Shown here one piece after another: positions 1 to 7,400 of a stretch of 9,206 nucleotides of DNA. The stretch covers positions 1 to 9,206 of the forward strand of contig JAQGOX010000214.1 of NCBI GenBank assembly GCA_028293365.1, written 5' to 3'. The notes beneath the pieces were generated by a model, which saw nothing but the letters and a program-made list of their open reading frames with translations, was not told where the DNA came from and did not search any database. The position numbers were made by a program, and so were the translations under genes. Position 1 is the stretch's first letter, and each line of letters begins with the position of its first letter. The DNA is from Verrucomicrobiales bacterium (lineage in GTDB: Bacteria > Verrucomicrobiota > Verrucomicrobiia > Limisphaerales > SXQI01).

Positions 1-1345
1 GAACTTCCAGATTATAATCGCCGTCGCCCAGCCACTCGCCGGCTGCAGCCTGAAGCTGTTTGGCCGTGACGCTTTGCGCCCGCTGCAGGCTGACCTTATA
101 ATGTTCGGGATCCCCCGCAAAAACCTGATTGATCGCGAGTATATCCGACTTGCCACCGAACCCTCCGATCCGTTCGATGCCCTGGACGAACTTGGACAAC
201 TGCTCGGTTTTAACCCGTTCCAGCTCTTTCGAGCTCGGACCATCCGTAATGAATCGCTTTAATTCTTCATCCACCGCAGCTTCTATTTTTGCGAGATCCT
301 GTCCAGGCCGCGCCGTGACGACGATATCGAATTGACTCGCAATTTCGCGGGCATCGAGCGCCACCTGAACCGAGCTTGCAATTTGATCCTTGTAAACAAG
401 GCGTTGATAGAGCCTCGATGTCTTGCCCGAGCCCAAAAGGTCCGCTGTTAAATCAAGATAATCGGCCGCCTCCGTTCGGTAGCTTGGCACATTCCAAATC
501 TTGTAGAGTCGAGCTTGGGGAACACGATCCTGCATTACCTGCCATTGCGTTCCGTGGCGTTTTGCAATCCATTCTTCATGGTGGCTGACAGGCGGACCGG
601 AGGGAATATCGCCAAAATACTTGAGCACCTTTTCTTTCGCCGCGTCCGGAGTGATGTCTCCTGCGAGAACAATCACAGCGTTCGCAGTCCCGTAATAAAT
701 CTTAAACCAATTTTTAACATCCTCGAGCGAAGCCGCGTTCAAATCTTCCATCGAACCGATCACGGTCCAGGAATAAGGATGGTTCGCCGGGTAAGTACTA
801 TGGGCGATTAACTCTTCCGCGCCGCCGTAGGGTTGATTTTCGCCCTGCCGTTTTTCGTTTTGCACGACACCGCGCTGTTCATCCAGTCGCGCCTGGGTTA
901 TGGCGCCGGCGAAATGACCCATCCGGTCCGATTCCATCCACAGCGCCAGTTCGAGCGCGTTGGTAGGTACATCTTCAAAATAGTTGGTTCGATCTTCGCT
1001 GGTTGTCCCGTTCATATCGGTCGCACCAACCCTTTCCATGGCCTGGAAAAAATCGTCATTGAAGTTCTCCGAACCATTGAACATCAGGTGCTCGAATAAG
1101 TGTGCAAAACCGGTGTGGCCGAGTCGCTCATTTTTAGAGCCGACGTGGTACCATATATTGCACGCCACGATCGGCGCTTTGTGATCCTCGTGGACAATCA
1201 GCGTCAAACCGTTCGGCAGGACAAACCTTTTGTAAACTATTTCCACCTGCTTCAGCGGATCCGGTTCAGCGCCTGACGATAATGCGCCGCACGCAAACGC
1301 GGTCGCGGTCGCAACGGACAAAGATGTAAACCATCGTGAAACCAT
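1..1345 (-). CDS. M16 family zinc metallopeptidase (insulinase/pitrilysin-like), partial, C-terminus beyond the left edge
   Basis: I translated this frame by hand from ATG at 1345; it stays open for 448 codons to the window edge. Family M16 enzymes are zinc peptidases that cleave peptides, in bacteria usually in the periplasm or at the outer membrane. Seen: the inverted zinc motif HLFEH (H82, E85, H86), followed by MFNGSENF, then GATDMNGTTSEDRTNYFE, and a distal Glu (E164 in VVQNEKR) at the right distance for the third zinc ligand. These residues mark the catalytically active half. The N-terminus (residues 1-25, Arg4 then a hydrophobic Ala/Thr-rich stretch, ACG at 18-20) looks like a Sec signal peptide; Cys19 could be lipidated, but the lipobox is poor. 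The start is supported by AAGGAG six bases upstream. Residue 448 lies near the end of a first M16 unit. Close wording in the motif region is known from two-unit proteins of about 900 residues, so a second, inactive unit may follow outside the window. Confidence 0.93.
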   Translation of the reverse strand, partial: MVSRWFTSLSVATATAFACGALSSGAEPDPLKQVEIVYKRFVLPNGLTLIVHEDHKAPIVACNIWYHVGSKNERLGHTGFAHLFEHLMFNGSENFNDDFFQAMERVGATDMNGTTSEDRTNYFEDVPTNALELALWMESDRMGHFAGAITQARLDEQRGVVQNEKRQGENQPYGGAEELIAHSTYPANHPYSWTVIGSMEDLNAASLEDVKNWFKIYYGTANAVIVLAGDITPDAAKEKVLKYFGDIPSGPPVSHHEEWIAKRHGTQWQVMQDRVPQARLYKIWNVPSYRTEAADYLDLTADLLGSGKTSRLYQRLVYKDQIASSVQVALDAREIASQFDIVVTARPGQDLAKIEAAVDEELKRFITDGPSSKELERVKTEQLSKFVQGIERIGGFGGKSDILAINQVFAGDPEHYKVSLQRAQSVTAKQLQAAAGEWLGDGDYNLEV

Positions 1346-1351
1346 AGAATT

Positions 1352-1357
1352 CTCCTT
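1352..1357 (-). promoter_or_regulatory. Ribosome binding site of the M16 peptidase gene
   Basis: AAGGAG on the minus strand, six bases before the ATG at 1345. It is a strong Shine-Dalgarno match and fixes the start codon. Confidence 0.75.
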
Positions 1358-1364
1358 GGTGTAA

Positions 1365-1394
1365 ATTGTATCCGGCATTGACCGTTGTTGGCAA
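1365..1394 (-). promoter_or_regulatory. Candidate sigma70-type promoter for the M16 peptidase gene
   Basis: On the minus strand, TTGCCA (1389-1394, 5 of 6 to TTGACA) is followed by an 18-base spacer and TACAAT (1365-1370, 5 of 6 to TATAAT). A start about seven bases further on would give a short leader that begins just before the AAGGAG ribosome site. The match was found by eye against the E. coli consensus; whether this organism uses the same consensus is not known. Confidence 0.5.
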
Positions 1395-1407
1395 CTCGGG
1401 GATTAAT
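1378..1407 (+). promoter_or_regulatory. Candidate promoter for the EamA-type transporter gene
   Basis: On the plus strand, TTGACC (1378-1383, 5 of 6) is followed by an 18-base spacer and ATTAAT (1402-1407, 4 of 6). It lies about 60 bases before the transporter start and overlaps the minus-strand promoter candidate of the M16 gene, so the two could not easily be occupied together. The -10 match is weak. Confidence 0.3.
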
Positions 1408-1467
1408 GCAAATTCCAACGGCGACTTTCAGAGCCCAAACCGGACGTCAAGTGGCCGCGAGGAATTC

Positions 1468-2430
1468 ATGAATGTCGATTCAGAATTGACATTTAATCGG
1501 CGGATCAGTCCCCTTCACGCCGCAATGTTTCCGGCTCTGCTGACAACCGTATTTTTTTCGATTTCCGCCGCATGCGCGAGCAAAAGCACGAGAATGCTCG
1601 GCAGCATCGAGGCAAACTTCTGGAGAATCCTGCTGGCAACCTTCTTTTTGGGCCTATGGGCACATACTGGTGGAGCGGGAATGACAGGGCACAGCCTGGG
1701 TTTCTTTCTCCTCAGTGGATTTATCGGCTTCGGAGTGGGCGACCTGGCCCTCTACCAGACTTATCCCCGGATTGGTTCACGCCTGGCGATGCTCCTCGTC
1801 CATTGCCTCGCAGCGCCCTTCGGAGCATTTGTCGATTGGGTTTGGCTCGGGACAAATCTGACGATCCCCCAACTGAGCTTCATCGCTTTGATTCTGAGTG
1901 GCGTCGGGATCGCACTGGTTCCGGGAGGGCATTTGCAAATTTCGCGAAGGACATTTGTTATCGGAGTCCTGTGCGGAATAACCGCGGGACTTGGCCAGGG
2001 TGGCAGCGCGGTGATCAGTCGAAAAGCTTACGCGATCGCCGCCTCGAATGGAGAACACATTGACGGGATTACAGCCGCCTATCAACGAATCTGGGGTGGG
2101 CTCGGCATCGCGGTGGCAAGTTTTCTGATTTGGCGTCTTCGCTCGGGGCGCCGTAGTCCGGAGGCGGCCGTGGCCTACAAGGTCAGCATCCGTAAAGCGT
2201 GGAAGTGGGTTTTCGTCAATTCATTGTCCGGACCCGCGATTGGCGTGAGCTGCTATCAATGGGCGCTCGCCACAGCGCCCACCGGAATCGTGCTCGCGAT
2301 TGTGGCTCTTACGCCCCTGGCGATAATCCCGCTCGCGCAAATCACGGAAGGGGAAAAACCATCTGTTCGTTCTCTTGTCGGCGGAGTTATTGCCGTAGCC
2401 GGTGTGATTGGTTTAAGACTGCATTCTTAA
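1468..2430 (+). CDS. EamA/DMT-superfamily transporter, 10 predicted membrane segments
   Basis: A 320-residue inner-membrane protein of the drug/metabolite transporter type. Members of this superfamily export or import small metabolites, often amino acids or their derivatives; the substrate here cannot be read from sequence. Seen: about ten hydrophobic segments, near residues 18-37, 48-66, 74-94, 100-125, 132-150, 160-180, 205-220, 245-265, 270-290 and 303-318, in two halves of five. The closing part, with TGIVLAIVALTPLAIIPLAQ, a conserved-looking Glu-containing loop and a last glycine-rich helix, is typical of the second EamA repeat. I chose ATG 1468 because GAGGA precedes it by four bases; the frame is open further up to a TTG at 1366, and a later ATG at 1525 sits right before the first helix. 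It ends 9 bp before the convergent kdsD stop and has no visible terminator of its own. The general family is fairly sure, the subfamily is not. Confidence 0.87.
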   Translation: MNVDSELTFNRRISPLHAAMFPALLTTVFFSISAACASKSTRMLGSIEANFWRILLATFFLGLWAHTGGAGMTGHSLGFFLLSGFIGFGVGDLALYQTYPRIGSRLAMLLVHCLAAPFGAFVDWVWLGTNLTIPQLSFIALILSGVGIALVPGGHLQISRRTFVIGVLCGITAGLGQGGSAVISRKAYAIAASNGEHIDGITAAYQRIWGGLGIAVASFLIWRLRSGRRSPEAAVAYKVSIRKAWKWVFVNSLSGPAIGVSCYQWALATAPTGIVLAIVALTPLAIIPLAQITEGEKPSVRSLVGGVIAVAGVIGLRLHS

Positions 2431-2439
2431 TCCGCAATT

Positions 2440-3411
2440 CTACATTAATTTCAAGCGCGGCAGATCCTGCGAATCAATGATTCCAACTGGCTCGCGCCTG
2501 CGATTGACCACAATCAGATCGTCAATATTTCGTTCGTTAAATATTTTCAGGGCTTCCACTGCGAGCGCATCGTCGCGAATGGTGATTGGATTTGGCGTCA
2601 TGACCTCCTGCAATCGCAGGTTTAAAACAGCGTCATTCGAAGCCATATGCCTGCGCAGGTCGCCGTCCGTGAAAACGCCGGCCAATTTTCCTCTTCCATC
2701 CGTGATGCTCAAACTGCCGGCGCGCGCCCTGGTCATAATGAGCAAAGCCTCTTTGACCATGGTCTTTTGGTCCGCTAGCGGATTGCGCTCTCCGCAGCGC
2801 ATCACCTCGGAGATACGGAGCAGCATGGTTTGGCCGATCGAACCGGAAGGATGATATTTCGCGAAGTCTTTCTCCGCGAATCCACGTGCCTGGAGCACGG
2901 CCATTGCCAGCGCATCGCCCATCACGAGCATGGCGGTGCTGCTGGATGTTGGAGCCAGATTGAACGGACACGCCTCTCGAGGAACTCGCACGTTCAGCAC
3001 GACATCGCTATACTGCGCGAGTGACGATTTGAGCTCGCCCGTCAGCGCAATGATTTTTACATCGAAGCGTTTCAAAGCAGGAAGGAGTCGAAGCATCTCC
3101 TCGGTTTCTCCCGAATAGCTCAAAGCAAGAATCAAATCGCCATCGTTGACGATACCCAGATCTCCATGTAATGCGTCCACACTATGCAGGAGAACGCTTG
3201 TAGATCCTGTGCTGGTCAGGGTCGCGGCAATTTTCTGCCCTACGTTTCCGGATTTCCCGATTCCCACCACTACGATTTTGCCGCGTTTGCCCAGCACCGC
3301 CACCACCAGATCGACTGCCTGTTGAAACTGAGCGTCAATTCTTCCGCGGACCGCCTGAAGGGCGGCGATCTCCACGTCAAAAACTTCGCGCGCCCTGATA
3401 AGATGATTCAT
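2440..3411 (-). CDS. kdsD: Arabinose-5-phosphate isomerase (KdsD/KpsF family)
   Basis: A 323-residue cytosolic enzyme that interconverts D-ribulose 5-phosphate and D-arabinose 5-phosphate, the first committed step to Kdo, the inner-core sugar of lipopolysaccharide. Seen: an N-terminal SIS sugar-phosphate domain with GIGKSG (50-55), LHSVDALHGDLG ending at 86, LSYSGETEE (to 105), APTSSSTAMLVMGDALA (153-169) and KYHPSGSIG, whose His187 matches the catalytic histidine of the family (usual form HPGGSLG; here HPSGSIG). Two CBS domains follow (about 202-260 and 265-323), the second ending in VVNRRREPVGIID. Length is normal for KdsD. ATG 3411 is my choice; a GTG at 3438 would add nine residues (GDCHCWIA...) that do not resemble the family, and neither start has a strong ribosome site. 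GutQ is a paralog with the same activity and cannot be excluded. No other Kdo gene lies next to it. Confidence 0.94.
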   Translation of the reverse strand: MNHLIRAREVFDVEIAALQAVRGRIDAQFQQAVDLVVAVLGKRGKIVVVGIGKSGNVGQKIAATLTSTGSTSVLLHSVDALHGDLGIVNDGDLILALSYSGETEEMLRLLPALKRFDVKIIALTGELKSSLAQYSDVVLNVRVPREACPFNLAPTSSSTAMLVMGDALAMAVLQARGFAEKDFAKYHPSGSIGQTMLLRISEVMRCGERNPLADQKTMVKEALLIMTRARAGSLSITDGRGKLAGVFTDGDLRRHMASNDAVLNLRLQEVMTPNPITIRDDALAVEALKIFNERNIDDLIVVNRRREPVGIIDSQDLPRLKLM

Positions 3412-3423
3412 TGCGATCCAACA

Positions 3424-3434
3424 GTGACAGTCAC
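3424..3434. repeat. Short perfect palindrome GTGAC-A-GTCAC in the kdsD/Rrf2 divergent region
   Basis: An 11-base inverted repeat (5-bp arms, 1-base centre) 13 bases upstream of the kdsD start, in the 141-bp gap shared with the divergent Rrf2 regulator gene. It could be an operator half or a chance event; it does not resemble the long Rrf2-family operators known from IscR or CymR. Confidence 0.3.
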
Positions 3435-3552
3435 CCACAAATTTTTCAACCGTTTGCCAGTTCGAACCGCGCGGATAGGTCTTTTCGCGGTATCAAACGA
3501 GTGCCTCGATCTGCTATTGCTGTGTCCGGGTGCCCTCCGTTACCGTCGTGGG

Positions 3553-3972
3553 GTGAAGTTATCGGTTAAAAGCGATTATGCAGCGCGGGCAGTTCTGGGA
3601 TTGGCACGCCACTATCATGAAGGGTCATCGATTCGCGCTGACGATCTGGCCGCGGAACAGGGCATCCCGGTTAATTATCTGGTTCAAATCCTGATCGAGC
3701 TGAAATCTCAACAGATCGTAAAAAGCCAGCGGGGCAAGGATGGGGGCTACCTGCTCGCCAAAACTCCCGCGGAAATCACGTTCGCTGATGTCCTCAAAAG
3801 TGTGCACGGGCAGGTATTTGATTCGCCCGCGCTCAACGACATCAAGTGCCCGCCGGAATTGCGAAATGCCTGGAAACGCCTGCAATCTATGTTGGATGAC
3901 ACCGCATCCAGCATCACCTTTCAGCAACTCCTGGATGAGGGCAACGATCGCGAGAAAATGTACTATATTTAG
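3553..3972 (+). CDS. Rrf2-family winged-helix transcriptional regulator, probably without an Fe-S cluster
   Basis: A 139-residue DNA-binding protein. Seen: the family N-terminus MKLSVKSDYAARAVLGLA, the helix-turn-helix (about 27-48, SIRADDLAAEQGIPVNYLVQ), the following ILIELKSQQIVKSQRG, and the wing with GKDGGYLLA (61-69) followed by TFADVLKSVHG. Known Rrf2 members include IscR, NsrR and RirA, which sense iron-sulfur status or nitric oxide through three cysteines, and CymR, which has no cluster. Here there is one cysteine only, C99, where the cluster loop would be, so a classical [2Fe-2S] site with three Cys ligands cannot form. The signal is therefore unknown. The start is GTG 3553, chosen because it gives the family N-terminus exactly; the ribosome site is poor (GTGGG just upstream). 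The open frame continues upstream to 3184, but that part is antisense to kdsD. The gene diverges from kdsD and converges on the ACT gene, 23 bp away. Confidence 0.9.
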   Translation: MKLSVKSDYAARAVLGLARHYHEGSSIRADDLAAEQGIPVNYLVQILIELKSQQIVKSQRGKDGGYLLAKTPAEITFADVLKSVHGQVFDSPALNDIKCPPELRNAWKRLQSMLDDTASSITFQQLLDEGNDREKMYYI

Positions 3973-3995
3973 TGCGCCGCCGCCGCGCCGCAACT

Positions 3996-4388
3996 TCAAG
4001 TGTTGAGCACCTTTAAAGCCTTTTGAGGGTTGGATGGACGCAAGATGAGAAGGCCTCGTTTTGCATCCGGGCTGGTGGCGCAGTAGGCATACTCGATATT
4101 GATTTTGGCATTCGCAAGCTTGCGCGCGATCATGGCAAGCGATCCTGGCTGATTATTGCCATCGATCATCAGCACTTCACTTGTCAGCGCCAGGGTGCCA
4201 TGCTCTTCGAAAACGCGCAGAGCTTTGGCGGGATCGCTTACAACCATTCGAACGACGATATGATCCACGGTGTCGCTCGATGAGATCGCGTAGATATTGA
4301 TTTTCGATTCACTTAGCGCGTCGCACACTCGGGCGAGCATTCCAGGCTTGTTCTCGAGGAACAGAGCAAGCTGTTTCGTGATTTGCAT
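3996..4388 (-). CDS. Tandem ACT-domain protein, probable amino-acid-binding regulator
   Basis: A 130-residue protein made almost wholly of two ACT domains, the small ligand-binding modules that sense amino acids in metabolic enzymes and regulators. ACT 1 (about 4-66) has ENKPGMLARVCDALSESKIN and a DHIVVRMVV strand; ACT 2 (about 70-130) has NNQPGSLAMIARKLANAKIN and GLLILRP. Both keep the N-x-PG-x-L loop that contacts ligand in ACT domains. There is no catalytic or DNA-binding domain, so it likely acts by binding a ligand and perhaps a partner protein. I chose ATG 4388 because the family similarity begins there; the open frame runs further up, but that stretch overlaps gltB in another frame and is low in complexity. 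It starts 29 bases after the gltB stop on the same strand, so the two are probably cotranscribed, which suggests a link to glutamate or nitrogen status. The exact role is unknown. Confidence 0.88.
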   Translation of the reverse strand: MQITKQLALFLENKPGMLARVCDALSESKINIYAISSSDTVDHIVVRMVVSDPAKALRVFEEHGTLALTSEVLMIDGNNQPGSLAMIARKLANAKINIEYAYCATSPDAKRGLLILRPSNPQKALKVLNT

Positions 4389-4417
4389 GCGTATTTTGCC
4401 CTTTCCGATCCCATGGC

Positions 4418-7400
4418 CTAGAAACCTCCCGCCGGCGTCGGTTTCCCTTTTTCCTCCGCGAGTTCGTGGATCGGAGCGGAACTCGGTTTTGCCTCTGGAG
4501 GCCGCGGAACGACTCGCCAAAAATGGCTTAGAGAATCTTTCCAGTTTTTCATGATCTCATTCGCCTGGATCGAATCAGTGTGTTCAAGATGCGCGTAGAT
4601 CAGTGCCTGGATGCGCTTAATTTCATCGGTGTCCGTCAACCGCTCGATCCCAACCATGGAGGCGTTGTACCGATTTGGAAAGAAGTTTTGCGGATCGTAT
4701 ACATATGCGAGGCCTCCACTCATTCCTGCGCCAAAATTCCTTCCAGTAGTTCCCAGCACGATGACAAGGCCTCCGGTCATGTATTCGCAGCCGTGATCCC
4801 CCACCCCTTCAACTACTGCGGTACCGCCGGAGTTCCGGACACAGAATCGTTCCCCTGCCCGGCCTGCCGCAAATAACCGGCCGCCGGTTGCCCCGTACAT
4901 GACTGTGTTGCCAATGATCGCATTGTCTGCCCAGATAAATTGAACTCCTTCCGGGGGCCTCACTATGATTTCACCCCCGTTCATGCCTTTACCGACGTAA
5001 TCGTTTGCTTCGCCGAATAGCTTTATCCGGATGCCGGTGGCGAGAAACGTTCCCAGACTCTGCCCAGCACTGCCCTTCAAAGTGAGGTCGATGGACCCAT
5101 CGGGCAGTCCTTTATCACCGTAGTTGTATCCGATGATACCGGAGATTTTGGTTCCAATATTCCGGTGCGTGTTATTGATCTTATAGGTCAGTTTGACAGG
5201 CCCCTTATTCGTCAGCGCTACTTTCGCATCGGTCACTATTTTATCGTCGAGGGAACTGTCCCCGAAACGCTCATTGCGCTCGCGAGTATGAGCGCGGGGC
5301 GCAGTCCCGGTTGAATCCACCTGGTAGAGCAAGCGGCTGAAATCGATGCTAGCCACTTTGCCGCGAACCTCTTCAGGAAAATCTTCAACCGATCTCCGTT
5401 CAACCAGATCGGTGCGCCCTATGATTTCGTTCAGCGTGCGAAAACCGAGCTGAGCCAAAATCTCCCGGACCTCCTGGGCCACGCCGTTAAAGAAAGCGAC
5501 TACATTTTCCGGTTTCCCCCGGAACTTGAGACGCAACTCTTCCTTTTGCGTCGCAACTCCGACGGGACAGGTGTTCAAATGACACACCCGGAACATCGCG
5601 CAACCAGCGGCAATCAATGCAGCAGTGCCGAAGTTGAATTCCTCACCTCCGAGGATCGCCGCCATCACGATGTCACGGCCGGTCTTCATGCCGCCATCGG
5701 TCCGGAGCACGACGCGTGATCGAAGATCATTCAACATGAGTGTTTGGTGTGTTTCAGCCAAACCAAATTCGAAAGGCCCTCCGGCGTGCTTGATCGAGCT
5801 TAATGGCGAGGCGCCGGTTCCGCCGTCATGGCCGCTGATCAAGATAACATCGGCGTACGCTTTCGCGACTCCTGAGGCGATGGTCCCCACCCCCGATTCC
5901 GACACCAGTTTCACGCAAACCTTTGCGCGTGGATTTACCTGCTTCAGGTCGTAGATCAATTGTGCCAGGTCTTCGATGCTGTAGATATCATGATGCGGCG
6001 GCGGCGAGATCAGCGGCACTCCGGGAACACTGTGCCGCAATTTTGCAATCATCGGCGAGACCTTGTGCCCGGGAAGCTGTCCCCCTTCCCCGGGCTTCGA
6101 GCCCTGAGCCATTTTGATTTCCAGTTCCTGTGCGCTGGCGAGATATTCCGGAGTCACTCCGAAACGGCCCGAGGCCACCTGCTTGATGGCGCTGTTGGGA
6201 TTGTCCCCGTTCGGCCGCGGGGTATAGCGGGCGGTATCTTCGCCTCCTTCGCCGGAGTTCGACTTTCCACCAATGCTATTCATCGCGATTGCAAGGCACT
6301 CGTGCGCTTCAGGCGAAAGCGCTCCGAGACTCATCCCCGCAGTGGTAAATCGCACTCGAATATTTTCGATCGGCTCCACTTCTTCGAGTGGAATGGAGGA
6401 GCCCGTTTTGAATTTAAGCAGATCGCGCGGGGCAATCGGCTCGCGTTTCTCCACCGTCTCCATGTACTTAATAAACTCCTCGCGCTTGCCGCTTTTGATG
6501 AACCGGTGCAACGTAAGCACAACTTGCGGATTATAGGCGTGAAATTCGCCACGCCCACCTTTGGCCACCTTGTAATTGCCACCTTCATCCAGCATCGCGT
6601 TCTCCGAAACTCCATAGGCGGCCTGGTGACGGCGCAACGCATCGTCGCCAATCTGCTGCAGCGAGATTCCTCCCACTTGCGATGTGGTTCCGAAAAAGCA
6701 GGAGTCGATGACTTCATTGGAGACTCCGATGGCTTCAAAGGTTTGCGCGCCCCGATAACTGCCAATCGTCGAGATGCCCATCTTGGACATGATCTTGAGC
6801 ATGCCGCTTTCGATTGCGTTGCGAAAATTCTCGATCGCCTTCTCGAGCGTGATGTCGCCATATTCCCCGCTTTCGACCGATTGCCGGATGCTGTCGATCG
6901 CCACGTACGGATTTACGGCGGAGGCTCCATAACCGACGAGACAGGCGAAGTGATGCACATCCCGTGCCTCGCCGGACTCGCATAGGATCGAAACCTGGAG
7001 CCGTTTTCCTTCGCGAATCAAATGGTGATGCACCGCTCCGATTGCGAGCAGCATTGGAATAGGCACTTTGGTGGAATCGGTTTGGCGATCGGTCAGAATG
7101 ATAATCGTTTTCCCGGCAGCAATCGCCTTCAATGCCAGCCCACAAATGGACTTCAGGGCTGGCTCAAGATCCCCAGCCCCTTTTTGAGCGTTGAAGTGAC
7201 AAAAAATAGTTTCCGCTTGAAAGGCCGGATCTTTGATCTGCCTGACCGAATCCAACTCGTAATCGAGCAGGAACGGAGTATCCACTCGAACGAGTTTTGC
7301 GTGCGCTTCTGTTTCCTCCAGCCACGAAGCGCGGCGGCCCAGGTAAGTCGATAATGACATCACCACTTTTTCGCGGATACTGTCAATCGGTGGATTGGTG

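Noticed and set aside
1572..2063. A 163-codon open frame on the plus strand within the transporter gene
   Set aside because: It is out of frame with a gene that has a clear ten-helix pattern; its own translation is Arg/Pro-rich and without a recognisable domain.
3184..3552. Upstream extension of the Rrf2 open frame
   Set aside because: Most of it is antisense to the SIS domain of kdsD and the rest is the divergent gap; the family N-terminus begins exactly at GTG 3553.
4389..4520. N-terminal extension of the ACT-protein frame into gltB
   Set aside because: The stretch is Arg/Gly-rich, overlaps the 3' end of gltB in another frame and has no ACT similarity; ATG 4388 gives a compact two-domain protein.
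5960..6985. A 341-codon open frame on the plus strand inside gltB
   Set aside because: It is antisense to the strongly conserved GltB synthase domain, and its translation shows no recognisable domain. It is a shadow of the gltB reading frame.
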